Below, piece after piece: positions 53,100 to 61,533 of a DNA stretch of 64,000 nt; positions within the stretch are counted from its first letter, which is position 1, and each line of letters begins with the position of its first letter. The stretch comes from Lactococcus sp. S-13. Lineage in GTDB: Bacteria; Bacillota; Bacilli; Lactobacillales; Streptococcaceae. The DNA is taken from positions 62,001-126,000 of the forward strand of contig NZ_SDAK01000001.1 in NCBI RefSeq assembly GCF_004210295.1, written 5' to 3'. The position numbers and the translations under genes are program-made. The notes beneath the pieces are model-generated. The model searched no databases. It worked only from the letters and a program-made list of their open reading frames with translations, and had not been told where the DNA came from.

Positions 53100-53136
53100 G
53101 AGGTGGTGAATAGTAATATTTCCCTCCTCATTTTTT
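53100..53136 (+). terminator. Intra-operon attenuating terminator
   Basis: Stem 53100-53112 with 53117-53129 (two mismatches, one G-U), then ATTTTTT. Likely lowers permease expression relative to the binding protein. Confidence 0.6.
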
Positions 53137-53150
53137 GAAAGGAAACTTTT

Positions 53151-54110
53151 ATGGAAAATACAACTAAAAAATCATCAAAGAAAAAACTTTTTGAGAGATA
53201 TAATCATTTTGGATATTATTTCTTGATTCCTTTCTTTGCTGGTTTCCTTGTTTTTCAACTTTATCCAATCATCTATTCTATTGCTATCAGTTTTACTAGT
53301 ATGAATGGTTTTCAAACTTTCTCTGATGCAACAAATGTTGGCTTACAAAATTTTATAACTTTATTTAAAAATACTCCTTTGTTCATTACGAGTATAGGCA
53401 ATACCTTGCTTTTATGGGTTCTTAACTTTGTCCCTCAAATTCTTATGGCGCTTATTCTTGCCGCTTGGTGGACAAATCGTAAGCTTAATTTGAAAGGGAA
53501 CAGTTTTTGGAAAACAGTTTTTTACTTACCAAATATGATTATGGCAGCCTCTATCGCAGCACTATTCTTGGGGATTTTTGGGTATCCAAATGGTCCTGCT
53601 AATCTGTTGTTAACACATTTACACATTCTCAGTCAGCCTTTTAACTTTTTCCAATCTATTTGGGGAACACGTAGTATTATTATCTTCCTTCAATTTTGGA
53701 TGTGGTATGGCTCCACAGCAATCGTATTAGTTGCGGGAATTTCCTCAATTGATGATAGCTTATTTGAAGCGGCAAGGATTGATGGAGCTTCTGATGGACA
53801 AATTTTCCGAAGAATTACGATGCCTTTGCTTCGCCCAATCATCATGTATACATTCGTTACAAGCTTCGTGGGAGGACTACAGGTCTTTGATATTCCTTAT
53901 TTGCTATCTCAAGGAGCTGGAGGACCACAAAACTCAACTTATACGCTTGCGATGTTTATTTACAATCAAGCTTTCCAATATCGCAATTATGGAATTGCTG
54001 CTGCAGCTTCAGTTATCCTTTTAATCATCGCTGCTGTTGTTTCTATTGCGCTCTTTAGATTCTTCCGTGAACGTACGAGCAACAAAGATTTAATAGGAGG
54101 TAAAAACTGA
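53151..54110 (+). CDS. Sugar ABC transporter permease, MalF/UgpA type
   Basis: 319 residues, six core helices; N-terminus basic (KKSSKKKLFERYNHFGYYF). EAA loop DSLFEAARIDGASDGQIFRRITMPLLRP near residue 205. ATG after AAAGGAAAC. The stop overlaps the start of the next permease. Confidence 0.9.
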   Translation: MENTTKKSSKKKLFERYNHFGYYFLIPFFAGFLVFQLYPIIYSIAISFTSMNGFQTFSDATNVGLQNFITLFKNTPLFITSIGNTLLLWVLNFVPQILMALILAAWWTNRKLNLKGNSFWKTVFYLPNMIMAASIAALFLGIFGYPNGPANLLLTHLHILSQPFNFFQSIWGTRSIIIFLQFWMWYGSTAIVLVAGISSIDDSLFEAARIDGASDGQIFRRITMPLLRPIIMYTFVTSFVGGLQVFDIPYLLSQGAGGPQNSTYTLAMFIYNQAFQYRNYGIAAAASVILLIIAAVVSIALFRFFRERTSNKDLIGGKN

Positions 54111-54964
54111 TGAAGCAAAGTTATCAAAATTCCCTGAGAGCACGGCGTATCTTAATTTACATCTGCTTTGGAATCCTTACTCTACTAAGCCTCCTGCCTT
54201 TTGCTGTCATGTTAGTAGATTCAACTCGTTCAGTTGTTCAATTATATAGTGGCGTCTCCCTCTTGCCGGGTAGCTCTTTAGCCCATAATTTGCGTGTCCT
54301 ATTTGGTTACGATTTTAACCTGGCGCGTGGGATGTTTAACTCTACTTTTGTAGCTGTTATTTCTACAGTACTCTCTCTTTATTGTTCTGCATTGGGAGCT
54401 TACGCTCTGGTAGCCTATGATTTTAAAGGCAAACGGCTTGTCTATGCTTTTGTCGTTGCGCTCATTATGATTCCTGGGCAAGTTTCTATGATTGGATTTT
54501 ATCAATTCATGATTCAATTAAATTTGCTCAATAATTATATCCCTTTGATTCTTCCAGGGATATGTGCACCGACTACAGTATTCTTCCTCGTCGAATATAT
54601 GGGAACAGTTTATAATAAAGATTATGCAGATTCTGCACGGCTAGATGGCGCTAGTGAAATTAAAATTTTCCACTCTGTGATGTTACCAATGATGAAACCA
54701 GGTCTCGCCACAATGGCAATTTTTGGCTTTGTCTTTAGCTGGAATAATTTCCTCATGCCTTTAATGCTCATTTCTGATAAACATCTTTATACCTTACCCA
54801 TGATGGTACAAACAATGACTGCACTTGGAGCAGGAGGAAAGACAGTTGAATGGGGTGCTGTTTATTCAGGACTTTCAATTGCGATTGCACCAATTATTAT
54901 TGTTTATCTTATTCTATCACGTCTAATTGTCGGTGGTGGAACAGCAGGAGGGGTGAAAGGTTGA
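54110..54964 (+). CDS. Sugar ABC transporter permease, MalG/UgpE type
   Basis: 284 residues, six helices, EAA loop DYADSARLDGASEIKIFHSVMLPMMKPG near residue 175 and the C-terminal ILSRLIVGGGTAGGVKG. Start ATG overlaps the previous stop; AGGAGG upstream. No ATPase gene is present in the cluster, so a shared MsmK-type ATPase encoded elsewhere is needed. Confidence 0.9.
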   Translation: MKQSYQNSLRARRILIYICFGILTLLSLLPFAVMLVDSTRSVVQLYSGVSLLPGSSLAHNLRVLFGYDFNLARGMFNSTFVAVISTVLSLYCSALGAYALVAYDFKGKRLVYAFVVALIMIPGQVSMIGFYQFMIQLNLLNNYIPLILPGICAPTTVFFLVEYMGTVYNKDYADSARLDGASEIKIFHSVMLPMMKPGLATMAIFGFVFSWNNFLMPLMLISDKHLYTLPMMVQTMTALGAGGKTVEWGAVYSGLSIAIAPIIIVYLILSRLIVGGGTAGGVKG

Positions 54965-55034
54965 TACGCGCTGTTTTCCACGACATATTAGAGAAATAAG
55001 TACTTTCTTCTGATAATTAACAATAAGATTTACT

Positions 55035-55077
55035 AAAAATTAAGCCTTACGAGGAAACTCAGAAGGTTTAATTTTTT
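55035..55077 (+). terminator. Terminator between transport and catabolic genes
   Basis: AAAAATTAAGCCTT paired with AAGGTTTAATTTTTT around a 14-base loop, a strong intrinsic terminator. The downstream enzymes therefore need their own promoter or read-through. Confidence 0.8.
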
Positions 55078-55147
55078 AGACTAACTCTTATATTTATTAT
55101 TTTAGGGGGGGAGTTAAAAAAGTCAAAATTTATAGGAGGTTAAAATA

Positions 55148-56563
55148 ATGAATCAAAGAAAAGAGAGGGTAGATTCAGTTTTCAATCCGATTATTCCTGG
55201 ATTTTCGCCAGACCCATCAATTTGTCGAGTAGTGAATGACTATTATCTTTGCAATTCCAGCTTTTCTTATTTTCCAGGCTTGCCGATTTATCATTCGACG
55301 GACCTGATTCATTGGGAATTTTTGAGTTTCGCTATTAACCGTAGTGAACAAATGGATTTTTCAGGAGGAGATACATCACGCGGACTCTTTGCTCCAACGC
55401 TTCGCTACCATAATGGAACTTTCTATATTGTCTGTACAAATATATCACATGGCGGGAATTTTCTAATTTACTCGTCCAACTTGAAAGAATGGTCAGATCC
55501 AGTTTGGTTAGAGGCTGATGGGATTGATCCAAGCCTATATTTTGAAAAGGATAAAGTTTATTATTGCGGGACGCATGCACCGAATGGTGCAGAAATGGAT
55601 GGTTTAAACAATCGAATCTTTTTGGCAGAACTTGATATCAAGACAGGCAATTTGTCTAATTCGACAGATATTTGGCAAGCAGTGATGCGGGGGGCGGTTT
55701 GGCCTGAGGGACCGCATATTTATCGGATTAAAGATTATTACTACTTGCTTTATGCCGAGGGTGGAACCTCAACAGAGCATGCGGTCATGGTGGCACGTAG
55801 TCATGAGCTATTTGGTCCTTATGAAAATTGCCCTCATAATCCTATTTTGACCCATCGCCATTTGGGGCCACATTTTCCTTTGCGTAATGTGGGGCATGGC
55901 GATTTGGTTGATGACAGTACAGAAAATTGGTGGATGGTTTGCCTAGCAAGTCGTTTTCGGGAAAATGCGGATAATATGGGACGTGAGACTTTTTTGGTGA
56001 AGATTGAATTTATCAGTGGCTGGCCCTATGCTTGTTTGGGAAAAGGAATGTTATCTGAGCAAACACGAGGTGAGCGGATTATTGTAGATTTTAATAAAAG
56101 TTCTGAGCTTTTACAATTAAAGACCACGAATCAAGAGTGGTGGTCTTTGAAAGATGACAAATGGATACTTGATGGCGGAACTGAGGTTGGTTCAGACGGA
56201 CCACATTTGTTAGTGATACGACAACAATCCTTTGATTTTGAGTTAGAAGCGAGTGTGAATGTTTCATCTGATGCAGGATTAATTCTCTATCAAAATGAAG
56301 AAAATTATCTCACTTATACAGAGCGGGAAATCGAAATTGTCAAAGCAGCTAGAGTTGAAAAAATTTTATCTTCTAGTAGGAACCCTTTTCTAAGAATTAA
56401 TGTCAAAAATCAGATTGCCACATTCAATGGTGAAAATCCTATTAACATTAGCTTCTTGGGGAGTACACAAGCTGGAGGATTTGTTGGAACAATGATTGGG
56501 ATTTTTAACCGAGGAGATGCACGAGCGATTTTCTGCAATATTAAGGCTCAGTTTGATATATAG
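55148..56563 (+). CDS. Glycoside hydrolase family 43, beta-xylosidase-like
   Basis: 471 residues, no signal peptide, so cytoplasmic. Five-bladed propeller with catalytic base Asp22 in PGFSPDPSI, modulator Asp127 in DGIDPSLYF and acid Glu187 in WPEGPHIYR. C-terminal beta-sandwich from about 330 as in GH43 xylosidase/arabinofuranosidase enzymes. Acts on imported xylo-oligosaccharides, releasing xylose or arabinose. ATG after ATAGGAGG. Shorter than the usual 530-540 residues of the XynB group, so the side domain is reduced. Confidence 0.85.
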   Translation: MNQRKERVDSVFNPIIPGFSPDPSICRVVNDYYLCNSSFSYFPGLPIYHSTDLIHWEFLSFAINRSEQMDFSGGDTSRGLFAPTLRYHNGTFYIVCTNISHGGNFLIYSSNLKEWSDPVWLEADGIDPSLYFEKDKVYYCGTHAPNGAEMDGLNNRIFLAELDIKTGNLSNSTDIWQAVMRGAVWPEGPHIYRIKDYYYLLYAEGGTSTEHAVMVARSHELFGPYENCPHNPILTHRHLGPHFPLRNVGHGDLVDDSTENWWMVCLASRFRENADNMGRETFLVKIEFISGWPYACLGKGMLSEQTRGERIIVDFNKSSELLQLKTTNQEWWSLKDDKWILDGGTEVGSDGPHLLVIRQQSFDFELEASVNVSSDAGLILYQNEENYLTYTEREIEIVKAARVEKILSSSRNPFLRINVKNQIATFNGENPINISFLGSTQAGGFVGTMIGIFNRGDARAIFCNIKAQFDI

Positions 56564-56687
56564 AGAGGTTTAAATTGAGAAAAGAGACAGTATCAATCTT
56601 GTTTTTAAAAACTGTGGGACCTTAATTTTTTAAGGGGTTTGGAAAAAGTATAGCATTTATAAAATGATGAGATAAAGAAAGGATAAT
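56564..56687. other. Gap between GH43 and GH8 genes
   Basis: 124 bases. CCTTAA-TTTT-TTAAGG near 56622-56637 forms a short AT-rich hairpin with no T tract. No gene; nothing else recognised. Confidence 0.4.
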
Positions 56688-57818
56688 ATGGAAAATTTAT
56701 TATTACAGGTTGCTCCTGCAGAAGAAATTCAAGAGAAGCTGGAAAAGGTCTTTGAAACACTTTTTGGACAAAATTCTTCTGAACGTATTTACTATGAAGC
56801 AACAGATACAGCCTATATTGTTGATACAGGCAACGATGATGTTCGAACTGAGGGAATGTCTTATGGGATGATGATTGCTCTCCAACTAGACAAACCTAAG
56901 ATGTTTTCTCGTCTGTGGAATTGGGTAAAAAGATATATGACCGTTCCAAAAGGACATGAGAATGAAGGTTATTTTATCTGGTCCTGTGCGCGTGATGGGA
57001 GTCCCAATAGTGATGGAGCGGCACCAGATGGAGAGGAATACTTTGCTGCGACATTGTTGCTGGCTGAGCAAAAATGGAAAATCAAAGCGTATGGAGATGA
57101 AGCGAGAGCTTTGCTTCACGCGATGGTCCATAAGGGAGAAAAAGAGGATGGTTACCCGATGTTTGAACCAGACAATACTTATATTAAATTTGTCGCTCAG
57201 CTCCATATAACCGACCCTTCCTATCATTTGCCCCATTTCTACAAGCTCTATGCAAAATATGGAAATCCAGAAGATGCGGACTTCTTTTTAAAAGCTGAGG
57301 AAGAATCTCGAAAGTTTTGGCTAAAGTCAGCGGACGCTAAGACGGGACTCACACCAGAATATGCTGATTATGAAGGCAAACCTTATGATATTGACGGGCA
57401 TTGGACTTTCTTTAGTGATGCTTATCGGACGGTTGCCAATATCGGGCTAGATTATGTCTGGGAGAAAAAAGATATTGGGCAAAGTCAGATTGCCTTAAAT
57501 ATTCAAAAATTCTTCAAACCTTATCTTGAAAATGGAGAAGAAATTCCTGTTTTTAAAATAAATGGGGAAGCTTTGACTAAAGAAGAACAGAATGCACAGG
57601 ATTTTCCACCTTTGAAAGTACATCATCCAGTTGGACTTTGGGCAACTTTGGCGCAGGCTTCACTCGTCACTATTGATTTTGACAAAGATCTAGCTTTGAA
57701 ATACCTTAATTATTTTTGGAATTTAGAGCCTAGGAAGGGGAAATATCGTTATTACGATAATTTACTTTACTTTTTTGCTCTGCTTGCTCTGAGTGGAAAT
57801 TATAGAAAAGGGTGGTAA
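56688..57818 (+). CDS. GH8 reducing-end xylose-releasing exo-oligoxylanase
   Basis: 376 residues, (alpha/alpha)6 barrel, no signal peptide. Acid Glu55 in VRTEGMSYGMM, Asp114 in PNSDGAAPDGEEYFA and base Asp244 in HWTFFSDAYRT; this arrangement and the length match Rex-type enzymes that cut xylose from the reducing end of xylo-oligosaccharides with three or more units. It complements the GH43 enzyme, which acts from the other end. ATG after AGAAAGGA. Four bases separate it from the CE4 gene. Confidence 0.88.
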   Translation: MENLLLQVAPAEEIQEKLEKVFETLFGQNSSERIYYEATDTAYIVDTGNDDVRTEGMSYGMMIALQLDKPKMFSRLWNWVKRYMTVPKGHENEGYFIWSCARDGSPNSDGAAPDGEEYFAATLLLAEQKWKIKAYGDEARALLHAMVHKGEKEDGYPMFEPDNTYIKFVAQLHITDPSYHLPHFYKLYAKYGNPEDADFFLKAEEESRKFWLKSADAKTGLTPEYADYEGKPYDIDGHWTFFSDAYRTVANIGLDYVWEKKDIGQSQIALNIQKFFKPYLENGEEIPVFKINGEALTKEEQNAQDFPPLKVHHPVGLWATLAQASLVTIDFDKDLALKYLNYFWNLEPRKGKYRYYDNLLYFFALLALSGNYRKGW

Positions 57819-57821
57819 GAG

Positions 57822-58439
57822 ATGACAAAAGAAATTGCGTTGACTTTTGATGATGGGCCATGGGGTGCGACAACACCTCGAGTACTTGACATATTGATAA
57901 AACGGAAAATCCCCGCAACATTTATGATTTGGGGAGAGCATGCGAAAAAATATCCAGAGGTTTTAAAACGTGTTGCGACTAGTGGGTTATTCGCTTTGGG
58001 AAATCATACCTACACTCACCCACAGCTGAATGATTTGTCTGAAAGTGAAATTCGTCAGGAGTTGTTAGAAACAGACAAGATTGTTCAAGAGTTGACGGGC
58101 TTATCCCTTGACTTTGTGAGACCTCCTTTTGGCGATTGTGATTCCGAGCTTTTAGCAATGATTAACCGTCCAGTGATTTGCTGGTCGCTTGATACGATGA
58201 GCTGGAAACATGGAGATGCGGCCAAGTGCGTGGAGCAAATTTATTTGGCTAAGGATGGCGATATTTTGCTCATGCATGATATGCAGGAAGCTGATGCAAA
58301 GGCTCTACCTCAAATTTTGGATTATCTTGAAGAAGAAAAATTTATTTTTAAGACTATTCCAGGATTATTAAAAAAACAAGGATTAGATGAGCCTTATATC
58401 TATTATTCACGTGATAGACGAAATAAATCAGGATTTTGA
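57822..58439 (+). CDS. Cytoplasmic polysaccharide deacetylase (CE4)
   Basis: 205 residues, NodB-type deacetylase. Motif 1 TFDDGP (8-13), motif 2 HTYTH (62-66) for metal binding, motif 3 RPPFGD (100-105), motif 4 DTMSW and motif 5 ILLMHD. No signal peptide or helix at the N-terminus (TKEIALTFDDGPWG), so it should work inside the cell. Neighbours suggest removal of acetyl groups from imported xylo-oligosaccharides; most CE4 enzymes are extracellular, which makes this arrangement unusual. Confidence 0.85.
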   Translation: MTKEIALTFDDGPWGATTPRVLDILIKRKIPATFMIWGEHAKKYPEVLKRVATSGLFALGNHTYTHPQLNDLSESEIRQELLETDKIVQELTGLSLDFVRPPFGDCDSELLAMINRPVICWSLDTMSWKHGDAAKCVEQIYLAKDGDILLMHDMQEADAKALPQILDYLEEEKFIFKTIPGLLKKQGLDEPYIYYSRDRRNKSGF

Positions 58440-58481
58440 AATTTCATATACTGCGACTAACTATAGCTATGCCAAGCCCAA

Positions 58482-58507
58482 ACTACCCTTCAGCTAAAAA
58501 AGGGTAA
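58482..58507 (+). other. Hairpin after the CE4 gene
   Basis: TACCCTT and AAGGGTA form a seven-bp stem about 45 bases after the stop codon. Without a T tract its role as a terminator is uncertain. Confidence 0.4.
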
Positions 58508-58524
58508 TCTGGTAAATCAATAGC

Positions 58525-58553
58525 TTGACAAGATGAGAAAATTTTAATAAAAT
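58525..58553 (+). promoter_or_regulatory. Promoter of the riboswitch-controlled ATPase gene
   Basis: TTGACA (58525), 17 bases, TAAAAT (58548). Confidence 0.85.
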
Positions 58554-58573
58554 AAAGGTAAGTTAAATATTCC

Positions 58574-58671
58574 AAAGGGGAGTAGCGTCGGTATAAACCG
58601 AAATAAAGTCGTCAGTTCGTGAGTTTCTCACCGGCTTTATTGACATACAATGTATGTATAGCAAGACCTTT
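58574..58671 (+). ncRNA. Manganese (yybP-ykoY) riboswitch
   Basis: AAAGGGGAGTAGCGTCGG opens the element, and GCAAGACCTTT closes it, with P1 formed by AAAGG and CCTTT. The internal stem CAGTTCGTGAG...CTCACCGG and the loop GACATACAATGTATGTATAGC are those of the yybP-ykoY family. A lactococcal member in front of yoaB is a structurally studied Mn2+ sensor. P1 shares bases with the terminator, so metal binding should prevent termination and turn the ATPase on. Confidence 0.95.
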
Positions 58672-58707
58672 GCCAGTTTTTGATATCTGGCAGAGGTCTT
58701 TTTTTAT
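58663..58707 (+). terminator. Riboswitch expression-platform terminator
   Basis: AAGACCT and GCCAG pair with CTGGC and AGGTCTT, followed by TTTTTT. The 5' arm overlaps P1 of the riboswitch. Confidence 0.93.
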
Positions 58708-58776
58708 AACAGTCAGCTCATAAAGTTGATTTTATAAAAAATCCTCTGGAAAACACTTAGAAAAAGGAGAACGCTC

Positions 58777-61449
58777 GTGCAGTATTACAACCAATCAAGT
58801 CAAGAAACCCTTAAATTGACAACAAGTTCGACACAAGGTTTGAGCAACAAAGAGGTCGAACAGCGTCAATCAAGAGATGGTTTCAACGAACTCAAAGAAA
58901 AAGAAAAAACATCTACTTGGCAACTTTTTATTGAAACGCTGAAAGACCCAATGGTTATCATCTTACTTTTAGTTGCTTTTGTGCAACTCTTTCTGGGTGA
59001 ATTTATTGAATCTTTGGTTATTTTTATCGTTTTGATGATTAATTCTGCAGTAGCAGTTATTCAAACTAAACGAGCTGAAAGCTCCTTGGATGCTTTAAGA
59101 CAGATGTCAGCACCCTCAGCAAAGGTATTGCGCCAAGGAGAGAAAAAAGCGATTCCTGCCCGTGAACTCGTAGTGGGCGATATCGTTTCTCTTGAAGCTG
59201 GTGATTTCATTCCTGCCGATGGTCGCTTGATAGAAGTCCAAAATCTTCGCGTTGAAGAAGGAATGCTGACAGGAGAATCTGAACCAGTCGAAAAAATTTC
59301 GGACTCTATTGAGGGTGAAGTTGGGCTTGGGGATCGTAAAAATATGGTCTTTAGCTCAAGTCTTGTCGTTTATGGACGAGCAGACTTTGTCGTTACTGCC
59401 ATTGCCACTCAAACAGAGATTGGTAAAATCGCACAACTTTTAGAAACAGCCGAAGCGAAACAAACTCCACTCCAACAAAAATTAGAAAAATTCGGTAAAC
59501 AATTAGGATGGGCAATCTTAGCGCTTTGTGCCTTGATATTTGCAGTCCAAATCTTGCGTTTATTTACATCAAATCAAGTTGTAGATATGCAAAAAGCAAT
59601 CCTTGATTCTTTCATGTTTGCTGTCGCTGTCGCCGTCGCTGCTATTCCTGAGGCGCTCTCTTCAGTAGTTACCATTGTTCTTTCGGTTGGTACTAATAAA
59701 ATGGCAAAACAACACGCGATTATGCGTAATCTTCCAGCTGTTGAAACACTAGGTTCAACTTCAGTCATTTGTACTGATAAGACAGGAACATTGACACAAA
59801 ATAAAATGACCGTAGTCGAAACGTTTTTACCTTCAGCATCGACAAACCAACTGACTGATTTGAAGCAAGCCGATCAAAAACTTTTGCTTAACGCAATGGT
59901 ATTGTGTAATGACTCTAGCTTTTCTAATGAAGGACAAGCACTTGGTGATCCGACCGAAGTTGCGCTAATTGCTTATAGCGATAAAATCGGCCACCCTTAT
60001 CAAAGTTTACGTAATGCATCAGCACGCTTAGCTGAGTTTCCATTTGACTCAGAAAGAAAATTGATGAGCACGCTCAATGATTTTGAGGGTGAAAAAACAA
60101 TTTTTGTTAAAGGTGGTCCAGATGTCCTATTCACTCGCTGCAATCGGATTTTCTTAGACGGTCAAGTTCAATCCTTAACGCCTGAATTAAAAGCAAAATT
60201 TCAAGAGCAGAATGAGATTTTTAGTCGAAAAGCTTTACGTGTTCTGGCTTATGCTTATAAACCAGCTGCAAAAGCACAGGATGAGTTAACACTTGAAGAC
60301 GAACAAGATTTGATTCTGATTGGCTTATCAGCTATGATTGATCCACCACGTGAAGCTGTTTATGATTCGATTGCCGAGGCCAAAAAAGCAGGTATCCGAA
60401 CAATTATGATTACAGGAGATCACAAGACAACAGCTCAGGCTATTGCAAAAGATATTGGTTTGATGGACGAGGATGATCGGGCAGTTACTGGTCAAGAATT
60501 AGACGCAATGTCTGACGAAGAATTGCGCCGCGAGTTATCAAATATTTCTGTCTATGCGCGAGTTTCTCCTGAAAATAAAATCAGAATCGTTCGTGCTTGG
60601 CAACAAGATCACCAAGTAACTGCAATGACCGGGGATGGTGTCAACGATGCCCCTGCCTTGAAACAAGCTGATATTGGTATTGCGATGGGGTCAGGTACAG
60701 ACGTGGCAAAGGATGCTTCAAGTATGATTTTAACGGATGATAACTTTGTATCAATTGTCACAGCAGTAGGTATCGGACGAACAGTTTATGATAATATTAA
60801 AAAATCAATAAGTTATCTTTTCTCAGGAAATTTGGGGGCAATCATTGCTATTGTCTTTGCTTTAATTGTAGGTTGGGTTAATCCCTTTACCGCCTTGCAA
60901 TTGCTCTTTATCAACTTAGTCAATGACTCTGTGCCAGCGATTGCATTAGGTATGGAAAAAGCAGAACCGGATGTTATGGCTAAACCACCACGTCGCTTGG
61001 ACGAAGGGATTTTTGCGAATGGTTTGATGCGAATTATCTTAATCCGCGGTTCATTGATTGGGGTCGCAGCCATTATCTCTCAATATATTGGACAAAAAAC
61101 TTCTGTTGAGATGGGTGTTGCGATGGCCTTTACCACTTTGATTTTGGCGCGAACACTGCAAACTTTTGCTGCACGTTCAAACTCACAAAATATTTTGCGA
61201 TTAGGCCTTACAACGAACAAATATGTACTGGGTGCAGTTACTTTCTGTTTGGCTTTGTATAGTTTGACAACTCTTCCTTTCTTGCGTGAAATCTTCTCAA
61301 TTCCCGCAAGCTTTGGTTGGACAGAATGGGTATGCGCAGCAGGACTTGCAGTTGGAGCCGTGATTTTCATGGAAATCTTTAAATCACTCAATGGAATCAT
61401 CGAGCGTCGTCGTGCAAAACTTGTTTTTGATAAAAAATATCCAAAATAA
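58777..61449 (+). CDS. yoaB: P-type cation-transporting ATPase, manganese export type
   Basis: 890-residue P2-type ATPase. Phosphorylation motif ICTDKTGTLTQN near residue 330, TGES in MLTGESEPVEK, KGGPDVLF for nucleotide binding, hinge TGDGVNDAPALKQADIGIAMG; about ten helices, with PEAL in helix 4 (VAAIPEALSSVVTI). Resembles Ca2+ ATPases, but control by a Mn2+ riboswitch indicates manganese (possibly also calcium) efflux. GTG start after AAAAGGAG. Confidence 0.93.
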   Translation: MQYYNQSSQETLKLTTSSTQGLSNKEVEQRQSRDGFNELKEKEKTSTWQLFIETLKDPMVIILLLVAFVQLFLGEFIESLVIFIVLMINSAVAVIQTKRAESSLDALRQMSAPSAKVLRQGEKKAIPARELVVGDIVSLEAGDFIPADGRLIEVQNLRVEEGMLTGESEPVEKISDSIEGEVGLGDRKNMVFSSSLVVYGRADFVVTAIATQTEIGKIAQLLETAEAKQTPLQQKLEKFGKQLGWAILALCALIFAVQILRLFTSNQVVDMQKAILDSFMFAVAVAVAAIPEALSSVVTIVLSVGTNKMAKQHAIMRNLPAVETLGSTSVICTDKTGTLTQNKMTVVETFLPSASTNQLTDLKQADQKLLLNAMVLCNDSSFSNEGQALGDPTEVALIAYSDKIGHPYQSLRNASARLAEFPFDSERKLMSTLNDFEGEKTIFVKGGPDVLFTRCNRIFLDGQVQSLTPELKAKFQEQNEIFSRKALRVLAYAYKPAAKAQDELTLEDEQDLILIGLSAMIDPPREAVYDSIAEAKKAGIRTIMITGDHKTTAQAIAKDIGLMDEDDRAVTGQELDAMSDEELRRELSNISVYARVSPENKIRIVRAWQQDHQVTAMTGDGVNDAPALKQADIGIAMGSGTDVAKDASSMILTDDNFVSIVTAVGIGRTVYDNIKKSISYLFSGNLGAIIAIVFALIVGWVNPFTALQLLFINLVNDSVPAIALGMEKAEPDVMAKPPRRLDEGIFANGLMRIILIRGSLIGVAAIISQYIGQKTSVEMGVAMAFTTLILARTLQTFAARSNSQNILRLGLTTNKYVLGAVTFCLALYSLTTLPFLREIFSIPASFGWTEWVCAAGLAVGAVIFMEIFKSLNGIIERRRAKLVFDKKYPK

Positions 61450-61455
61450 GGTGGT

Positions 61456-61491
61456 AAAAAGAGTGTGAAGATAAAATTTCGCACTCTTTTT
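61456..61491 (+). terminator. Terminator of the ATPase gene
   Basis: AAAAGAGTGTG paired with CGCACTCTTTT, then TT. Confidence 0.85.
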
Positions 61492-61533
61492 TAAGCAGTG
61501 AATGAGAGCGTTTAACTTTAGAAAGAAATTAGG

